NCBI GenBank assembly: GCA_002413385.1
Contig: DHWW01000010.1
Location: 41,365 to 57,930, forward strand
From: Granulicella sp. UBA5172
GTDB taxonomy: Bacteria; Acidobacteriota; Terriglobia; Terriglobales; Acidobacteriaceae
DNA length: 16,566 nt
Direction of reading: 5' to 3'
Made by a program: the position numbers and the translations under genes. Below are positions 13,636-16,566 of this stretch, in pieces. The notes under the pieces are model-generated. The model was given only the letters and a program-made list of their open reading frames with translations, ran no database searches and was not told the DNA's origin. Positions within the stretch are counted from its first letter, which is position 1, and every line of letters begins with the position of its first letter.

Positions 13636-15095
13636 CCCACCATCTTCTTCACCAGATTCGAAGTAGAAAACCCTTCCACCGTCGCCACAATCTCCACACG
13701 CCCGCCAGCAGCGATCACATCCTCATGACCCACCACGGTCTCGACAGAATAATCTCCGCCCTTCACCAGCACATCCGGCTTCACCGCGCGAATCAGCTCA
13801 ATCGGCGTATCTTCCTCGAACACCACCACCGCATCCACCGCCGCCAGCGCCGCCATCACCCGAGCGCGTTCGTTCTCACCCACCACCGGCCGCGTCGGCC
13901 CCTTCAGCCTGCAAACACTAGCATCCGAGTTCAATCCCAGCACCAGCTTCGTCCCAAACCTGTGGCAATCTTCCAGCAGCGTCACATGCCCCACATGCAG
14001 CAGATCGAAGCACCCATTCGTGAACACAATCGTCTCTCCGGCCGCGCGCCACTCCTGAATCCTCTTCGCCAGCCGCGGCCCGTCAAGCACCTTGTCTCCA
14101 CCACGAATCCCACTCGACGGCGTCAGCGCCGCCACTAACTCATGCTGCGCAATTGGCACCGTCCCCATCTTCCCGACAACAATCCCCGCCGCCAGATTCG
14201 CCAACTCCACCGCCGTCTCCACCTGCAGACCGCCCGCCATCGCCGCAGCCAGCGTCGCAATCACCGTATCCCCGGCGCCCGACACATCGAACACCTCCCG
14301 CGCCCGCGCCGGCGAGTGATACGCCCCCTTCTCCGACAGCAAACGAATCCCCTTCTCGCTCATTGTCACCGTCAGATATTTCAGCTCATGCTCAATCCGT
14401 CGCGCCTCACCCGCCTCCAGCAGCGCCGCCAGTTCATGCGTCCCCACACCCGTCGCAGCCGACAGCTCATTCAGATTCGGACACACCATCGTCGCTCCCG
14501 CATACTTCCCAAAGTCCGGAGTCTTCGGATCCACCAGCACCGGAATTCCCGCCGCCCGCGCCGCCTCAATCACCACCGCACAAAGTCCCGCCGTCACCGC
14601 ACCCTTCGCGTAATCCGACAGCACCACCGCATGCACTTTGCTCACCAGCAACGCAACGCGCTCCTGCAACTGCTGCTGGACCTCCGCACTCGGCTTCTCT
14701 TTGCTCTCAATATCCAGCCGCAACAACTGCTGTTGCCGCCCCACGATCCTCGTCTTCGAAATCGTCGGCAGCGGCGTCGTCACCACGCCCACCGTATCGA
14801 TCTTTGCCGTCTCCAGAAGCTCCGCCAGCTCACCCTTATCCGAGTCCTCACCCCAGAACCCGGCCAGCAGCGCCTGGCAACCCAGCCCCGCCAGATTCAT
14901 CGCGACATTCGCCGCCCCACCCGCGCGCTCATAGTGCTGCGCATGCCGCAGCACCGGCACCGGAGCCTCCGGAGAAATCCGGTCGACCTCCCCAAGGATG
15001 TAGCGGTCAAGCATCAAGTCCCCAACCACCAGCACCTTCAGCTGGCCAAACCCGCCCTCCAGCAATCCCAGAACCGCATTTGTCTCCGGCAGCAT
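13626..15095 (-). CDS. hldE: Bifunctional heptose-7-phosphate kinase / heptose-1-phosphate adenylyltransferase
   Basis: 489 residues, near the usual 475-490 for HldE. The N-terminal half (about 15-325) is a PfkB-type sugar kinase: VLVVGDLMLDRYILGEVDRI at the start, AGGAANVAMNLAGLG for substrate, and the anion-hole/base motif GAGDT at 273-277 (D276). The C-terminal half (about 345-489) is a nucleotidyltransferase with TNGCFDLLHVGH at 359-370 (HxGH) and KGGDY at 445-449. The enzyme phosphorylates D-glycero-beta-D-manno-heptose 7-phosphate at C1 and, after the phosphatase GmhB removes the 7-phosphate, adds AMP to give the ADP-heptose precursor of the LPS inner core, in the cytoplasm. It follows the heptosyltransferase gene after a 128-base repeat-rich gap on the same strand. 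The ribosome site is weak. Confidence 0.96.
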   Translation of the reverse strand: MLPETNAVLGLLEGGFGQLKVLVVGDLMLDRYILGEVDRISPEAPVPVLRHAQHYERAGGAANVAMNLAGLGCQALLAGFWGEDSDKGELAELLETAKIDTVGVVTTPLPTISKTRIVGRQQQLLRLDIESKEKPSAEVQQQLQERVALLVSKVHAVVLSDYAKGAVTAGLCAVVIEAARAAGIPVLVDPKTPDFGKYAGATMVCPNLNELSAATGVGTHELAALLEAGEARRIEHELKYLTVTMSEKGIRLLSEKGAYHSPARAREVFDVSGAGDTVIATLAAAMAGGLQVETAVELANLAAGIVVGKMGTVPIAQHELVAALTPSSGIRGGDKVLDGPRLAKRIQEWRAAGETIVFTNGCFDLLHVGHVTLLEDCHRFGTKLVLGLNSDASVCRLKGPTRPVVGENERARVMAALAAVDAVVVFEEDTPIELIRAVKPDVLVKGGDYSVETVVGHEDVIAAGGRVEIVATVEGFSTSNLVKKMVGSD

Positions 15096-15134
15096 CGTCG
15101 TCTCAACTCTCCCAAACCATCATCGCACCACAGA

Positions 15135-15256
15135 AAGTTCTAAGTTCTAAGTTGGAAGTTCTAAGTGAGACACAGAGCGTCGTCAGTCGCAAGTCTGGGG
15201 CGTGAAACAAACTTACTTACAACTTACAACTTAGAACTTGCAACTTCCAACTGCTC
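15135..15256. repeat. Two facing arrays of an AAGTTCTAAGTTG-type repeat between waaF-like gene and hldE
   Basis: Plus-strand 15135-15166 consists of AAGTTCTAAGTT(GG) units; 15211-15256 carries the reverse complement (ACTTACAACTTAGAACTTGC). The two arrays could pair as a long imperfect stem around a 44-base loop in the intergenic transcript. The last nine codons of the heptosyltransferase lie inside one array. Confidence 0.7.
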
Positions 15257-16348
15257 CCTCACCACCCCCATCACCTCATCCACCCCAATCGACATCAAGC
15301 ACTTCTTCTGCTGCTCAATACACGTCTCCAGCCCGCACCCCCAGCACTCCACCCGGTGATACACCACCCGATGCTGCTTCCCAAACGGAAACCACTGTCG
15401 CGGAATATTCCGTGCCGCAAAGATCGCCACCACCGGAGTCCCCACCGCCGCCGCCAGATGCATCGGCCCACTATCATGCCCTACAAACAGCCGCGCCCGC
15501 GCAATCGCCGCAGCACTCTCCCGAGGCGTCAGCCTCCCACACAAATTCACCACCGGCCCACCCCCATTCGCGCACCAACCCTCTGCCGCAAACTCGCTCG
15601 CCCCGCTCTCTTCCGCCGCGCCCGCCAGCAGCAACGCCCGCCCCGGAAACTCCGCCGCCATCCTCCCCAGCAGCGCCCGCCAATTCTCTTTCCCCCAATC
15701 CTTCGCTTGAACTTTCGTCCCCACGCTCACCGCAATCATCTCCATCCCCAGCGCCTGATCCCCCATCGCCACCGCCGCGCTCTCATGCTCCGCCGCCGTC
15801 AGCCCCAGGTCCCAACTAGCCGGATCACCCAGCCTTCCCGGATCGGCAATCTCTCCCACCGCTCCCAGCTCCTCAATACACCGCACCAGCCGCGCCGCCT
15901 CCGGCTCCAGATTCCCATCGCCCATCGCGTGGTCCTTGCCACCCGTCGCCGCACCATAAAAATTCCGCTGCATCCCCTCCGTCAGCGGAACCCCCACCAT
16001 CTTCCGCACACCACACAACCTGAAAAACCTGGCATCCCGCCGAGCCGCATCCACCCCACGCGCTCCGGCCAGATACACCAGCACCTCCGGCCGCCACCGC
16101 GCAATCGTCCACCACAGCCGCGCCAGCTCCCCCACACTCCGCGTCCCCGCCGCGTACCGCACATAGCCCTGTATCAGTCCCGACCCCTCGAGAATCGCCG
16201 CCGCCGCCGGCGCCTTCGTGCTCACCGGCACATTCGTCAGCATCCGCCGTTCGGCCTCCGGATACGCCCGCGCCACCAGGTGCAGCGCCGGCAGCGCCAC
16301 CAGCATGTCGCCAAGGCTTCCCAGCCGATACACCAGCACCCGCCGCAT
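15224..16348 (-). CDS. Glycosyltransferase family 9, LPS heptosyltransferase type
   Basis: 374 residues from ATG 16348. This start gives the family's usual beginning, MRRVLVYRLGSLGDMLVALPALHL, and follows a GGGA nine bases upstream; ATG 16363 or GTG 16369 would add five or seven residues (a lysine-rich lead). The GT9 signatures are visible: an N-terminal GSLGD loop, a nucleotide-sugar-side segment VSVGTKVQAKDWGKENWRAL near the middle, and the conserved FVGHDSGPMHLAAAVGTPVVAIF in the C-terminal half. The family transfers heptose from ADP-heptose to lipid A-core on the inner face of the inner membrane. Placement just upstream of hldE supports that substrate. It could be WaaC-, WaaF- or WaaQ-like; the sequence alone does not decide. 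A Cys-rich patch, CWGCGLETC, near the end is common in this acidobacterial subgroup. The C-terminal tail (LEVASSKL) is repeat-derived. Confidence 0.88.
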   Translation of the reverse strand: MRRVLVYRLGSLGDMLVALPALHLVARAYPEAERRMLTNVPVSTKAPAAAAILEGSGLIQGYVRYAAGTRSVGELARLWWTIARWRPEVLVYLAGARGVDAARRDARFFRLCGVRKMVGVPLTEGMQRNFYGAATGGKDHAMGDGNLEPEAARLVRCIEELGAVGEIADPGRLGDPASWDLGLTAAEHESAAVAMGDQALGMEMIAVSVGTKVQAKDWGKENWRALLGRMAAEFPGRALLLAGAAEESGASEFAAEGWCANGGGPVVNLCGRLTPRESAAAIARARLFVGHDSGPMHLAAAVGTPVVAIFAARNIPRQWFPFGKQHRVVYHRVECWGCGLETCIEQQKKCLMSIGVDEVMGVVREQLEVASSKL

Positions 16349-16468
16349 CTTCTTCTTTCCCATGCCCACCAGTGTCGCATTTGCATTTCAGCCGCGACAA
16401 TCCTCCCACTCGTCCGCCCCAACATTGCTCCGCCGCCCCTCTCCCGTTATCCTGCACTCACACCACTC

Positions 16469-16566
16469 ATGCTCGACGCCTCCCACATCGTCTCCCTCCA
16501 CGACCAATCCACCGCCCACGGTCACGACCCCTCATTCCCCGCCCCCCAACCAGCCTCGCCCTTCGA
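16469..16566 (+). CDS. Start of a divergent gene, cut by window edge
   Basis: An ATG at 16469 opens a frame with no stop for 32 codons to the window edge (MLDASHIVSLHDQ...). Nearly every codon ends in C, matching the codon habit of neighbouring genes. A -10-like TATCCT at 16448-16453 lies 15 bases before the ATG and there is no Shine-Dalgarno, so a very short leader is possible. The product cannot be identified from this length. The gap 16349-16468 is the divergent promoter region shared with the heptosyltransferase. Confidence 0.5.
   Translation, partial: MLDASHIVSLHDQSTAHGHDPSFPAPQPASPF

Noticed and set aside
14142..15205. Two long open frames on the plus strand opposite hldE (about 333 and 350 codons)
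   Set aside because: They are antisense to a gene with all expected HldE motifs. Their Pro/Ser/Arg/His-rich translations are what strong third-position C/G bias on the other strand produces.
1..16566. CRISPR array, restriction-modification or toxin-antitoxin system
   Set aside because: I found no regularly spaced repeats and no nuclease, methyltransferase or toxin motif. The direct repeats present are tandem or too few.

Overview
The window looks like a chromosomal segment from an Acidobacteriota (Terriglobia-like) genome. The markers are a VWFA-related protein of the acidobacterial type, a secreted CRTAC1/ASPIC protein next to a multihaem cytochrome c, an N-terminal regulatory domain common in this phylum, lipid A/LPS heptose genes (Gram-negative envelope), and a strong preference for C or G at third codon positions in the right third. 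No rRNA operon and no CRISPR array are present. The only tRNA sequence is the 3' half of a tRNA-Lys.

Left block (1-6923). Two minus-strand genes come first: the N-terminal part of a VWFA-related secreted protein, and a predicted membrane sensor with a cytoplasmic regulatory domain, one membrane segment and two malectin-like sugar-binding domains. A divergent plus-strand set follows: a TPR protein, a CRTAC1/ASPIC FG-GAP protein and a seven-haem cytochrome c. Each has an N-terminal export-type sequence, so all three probably act outside the cytoplasm.

Middle block (about 6924-13313), an accessory region in two layers. The older layer (6924-8570) is debris: an N-terminally truncated and frameshifted ArdC/M78-type peptidase fragment, a ParB-like gene cut off after its N-terminal domain, and an integrase lacking its whole catalytic domain. 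The younger layer (about 8571-13313) is compact and looks functional: a hypothetical gene, an origin-like intergenic region with inverted DnaA-box-like sites, a CHC2-TOPRIM primase, a small overlapping gene, an excisionase-like HTH gene and a complete tyrosine integrase. It ends exactly at the tRNA-Lys 3' half. No capsid, tail, terminase or conjugation gene is visible, so the layout resembles a small replicating integrative element or phage-satellite-like island.

Right block (13314-16566). After a short repeat-rich stretch with a probable gene fragment come a GT9 heptosyltransferase-type gene and hldE, both on the minus strand with the heptosyltransferase upstream. HldE makes activated heptose and the glycosyltransferase would transfer it to the LPS core. 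Both genes end inside simple sequence repeats. A divergent coding start (16469 onward) is cut by the window edge.
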